From an uncultured bacterium (GTDB lineage Bacteria; Armatimonadota; UBA5829; DSUL01): a stretch of 6,440 bases of DNA. The stretch spans positions 1 to 6,440 of the forward strand of contig CALCJH010000166.1 of assembly GCA_937967775.1 (NCBI GenBank). Reading direction: 5' to 3'. Below the pieces are notes generated by a model. It made no database searches, was not told the DNA's origin, and was given only the letters and a program-made list of their open reading frames with translations. Below, one piece after another: positions 4,923-6,440 of the stretch (position 1 is the first letter of the stretch; every line of letters begins with the position of its first letter). The translations under genes and the position numbers were made by a program.

Positions 4923-6411
4923 TCTGGTTGCCATGATTCCCGGGGCTATGCTGGATGGCCCCCGGGATCGCCTCCTCCGCGGAATCACCCACGATTCCCG
5001 CAAGGTAAGCGAGGGTAGGATGTTCGTCGCGCTCCGTGAGGCGGGCTCGGACGGGCATCGCTACATCCCCGATGCCCTCAAGAACGGCGCTGCCGCTCTG
5101 CTGGTGGAGCGTATGGAATCGCCGGCTCCGGCGGACGTGGCGGTGTTCCGGGTAGAAGACACCTGGAAGGCCTATGGACCTGCCGCTGCGGCCATCTATG
5201 GTCATCCTTCCCGTTCGCTGACTGTGTTCGCCGTGACGGGGACCAACGGCAAGACCTCCACCACCCACCTCATCCGCAGCATCTGCCGGGCGGCGGGACT
5301 GCGCGCGGGGCTGATCGGCACGCTGGGGGCATGCATTCAGGACGAGTGGCTGGAGGTCCCGCACACCACGCCGTATGCAGGCGATCTTCAGGAGATGCTG
5401 GCCCGGATGTGGGAGGCGGGGTTGCAGGCGGTCGCCATGGAGGCGAGCAGCCATGCCCTGGCCCAACACCGCCTGGATGGAGTCGCCGTGAGCGTCGCCG
5501 TGTTTACCAACCTCACAAGGGACCACCTGGACTTCCACGGTTCCATGGAGGAGTATTTCCGCGCGAAGGCGCGCCTGTTCACGGACTTCGCGGATGAGGC
5601 CGGCGAGGATTTTGTCTCGGTGGTGAATGTGGACGATCCGGTCGGGCGGGAGCGGCTGGCCGGAATGGCCAGAGGGCGGGTGGTGACCTATGGCCTGGCC
5701 CCGGATGCCGAGGTGCACGCCTCAGATCCTCGCTCCGGCCGCAACGGCGCGTGCTTCGTGTTGCAGAGCCCGGGCGGTTCGCGCAAGGTCCGGCTGAAGC
5801 TGGGAGGATTGTTCAACATCAGCAACGCGCTTGCTGCGGCTGCCGCGTGCCTGGCCAAAGGGGTGGACATTGATGCAGTCTGCCGCGGTCTGGAGGAGAC
5901 AACGGGGGTGCCGGGGCGCTTCGAGCTGGTCTCCTACGGACAGCCTTTCGCCTGTGTCGTGGACTACGCCCATACGCCGGATGGACTGGAGAACGTGCTG
6001 TCCAGCGCTCGAAGGCTTGCATCCGGACGGGTCATCGTCGTCTTCGGATGTGGGGGAGACCGCGATCGCACCAAGCGGCCGCTGATGGGCGAGATCGCCT
6101 CGCGGTTGGCGGATGTGGCGGTCTTGACTTCGGACAATCCCCGGTCGGAGGATCCGGCTACCATTGCAGAGGACGTGCTGCAGGGCATCCCGCAGGAACG
6201 GCGCGCGTCACTCATTGTGGAACTGGACAGGGCGAAGGCGATTGCCTCAGCTGTTAATCTTGCACGGGAAGGGGATGTGGTGGTAGTCGCCGGAAAGGGC
6301 CACGAGACCTACCAGATCTTTGCGGACCGCACCATACCATTCGATGACCGGCAGGCTGTCCGGCGCGCCCTTGCCGAAGCGGGTTACGGGGGAAAGGAAG
6401 ATTCCGGCTAA
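4900..6411 (+). CDS. murE: UDP-MurNAc-L-Ala-D-Glu:meso-DAP ligase MurE
   Basis: This cytoplasmic ATP-dependent ligase adds the third peptide residue to UDP-MurNAc-L-Ala-D-Glu. The 503-residue product has the N-terminal uridine-nucleotide-binding signature GITHDSRKV (28-36), the P-loop VTGTNGKTSTTHL (112-124), MEASSHAL (180-187), FTNLTRDHLDFHG (202-214) with the expected carbamylated lysine K223 in YFRAKARLF, GCGGDRDRTKRPLMG, and GKGHE (465-469). DNPR at 412-415 is the motif tied to meso-diaminopimelate specificity, as opposed to lysine. ATG 4900 is chosen because homology begins there. The frame stays open upstream into ftsI, but that part looks non-coding. No Shine-Dalgarno lies at normal distance (GAAGGG at 4876-4881 is 18 nt away). 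It follows ftsI by 149 nt across a terminator-like hairpin and overlaps murF by 1 nt. Confidence 0.95.
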   Translation: MTDVLTGDLVAMIPGAMLDGPRDRLLRGITHDSRKVSEGRMFVALREAGSDGHRYIPDALKNGAAALLVERMESPAPADVAVFRVEDTWKAYGPAAAAIYGHPSRSLTVFAVTGTNGKTSTTHLIRSICRAAGLRAGLIGTLGACIQDEWLEVPHTTPYAGDLQEMLARMWEAGLQAVAMEASSHALAQHRLDGVAVSVAVFTNLTRDHLDFHGSMEEYFRAKARLFTDFADEAGEDFVSVVNVDDPVGRERLAGMARGRVVTYGLAPDAEVHASDPRSGRNGACFVLQSPGGSRKVRLKLGGLFNISNALAAAAACLAKGVDIDAVCRGLEETTGVPGRFELVSYGQPFACVVDYAHTPDGLENVLSSARRLASGRVIVVFGCGGDRDRTKRPLMGEIASRLADVAVLTSDNPRSEDPATIAEDVLQGIPQERRASLIVELDRAKAIASAVNLAREGDVVVVAGKGHETYQIFADRTIPFDDRQAVRRALAEAGYGGKEDSG

Positions 6412-6440
6412 TGCGCGAGCTCTCCCTGCAAGACATCGCG
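6411..6440 (+). CDS. murF: MurF, N-terminal fragment (UDP-MurNAc-tripeptide:D-Ala-D-Ala ligase)
   Basis: ATG 6411 overlaps the murE stop in TAATG, with the purine-rich GGAAAGGAAG (6391-6400) upstream. Only ten codons, MRELSLQDIA, fit before the window ends. They resemble the usual MurF opening (short basic/hydrophobic start, then a leucine-rich turn leading to xxIA), and murF is the standard gene after murE. MurF adds D-Ala-D-Ala to the precursor. The identification rests mostly on synteny. Confidence 0.7.
   Translation, partial: MRELSLQDIA

Noticed and set aside
4912..4940. TTGACA inside murE as a possible internal promoter
   Set aside because: At a 17-bp spacing the -10 would be GATTCC, and the TATGCT at 4947-4952 is 29 bp away. 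Neither makes a credible promoter, and it lies within the coding start.

Overview
The window is the front half of a division and cell wall (dcw) cluster from a GC-rich bacterium (roughly 60-65% G+C by eye). All recognisable genes lie on the + strand. It opens with the C-terminal end of a UPF0182-family membrane protein. An unusually structured gap of about 515 bp follows, then mraZ - rsmH - ftsL - ftsI (class B PBP) - murE - murF, with murF cut off by the window edge. This is the canonical dcw order. MurE carries the DNPR motif, so the organism probably makes meso-diaminopimelate peptidoglycan. The UPF0182 neighbour, the GTG and TTG starts and the meso-DAP signature would suit a deep-branching Terrabacteria-type lineage such as Armatimonadota, Chloroflexota or a GC-rich clostridial relative. 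The sequence alone does not settle the phylum.

Layout. Positions 2-526 hold the UPF0182 end. Positions 527-1042 are non-coding, with two consensus-like sigma-70 promoters (609-637 and 939-967, both TTGACA with a 17-bp spacer), a perfect 12-bp hairpin between them, a repeated 12-mer around the second promoter, and two hairpins in the predicted mraZ leader. Positions 1043-4750 hold mraZ, rsmH, ftsL and ftsI, closely spaced. Positions 4751-4899 contain an intrinsic-terminator-like hairpin with a T tract. A small ORF with a good Shine-Dalgarno begins inside that hairpin and runs into the start of murE. Positions 4900-6411 are murE, and murF starts in the overlapping TAATG at 6411.

How the genes work together. 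MraZ is a DNA-binding protein that in other bacteria represses its own dcw promoter. RsmH methylates 16S rRNA in the decoding centre. FtsL and FtsI are membrane parts of the divisome, with FtsI making septal cross-links. MurE and MurF add the third residue and the D-Ala-D-Ala dipeptide to the peptidoglycan precursor in the cytoplasm.

The coding content is ordinary. I see no sign of a new multi-gene system. The points worth a second look are regulatory: the control region in front of mraZ, and the terminator with its small ORF that separates the divisome genes from the precursor-synthesis genes.
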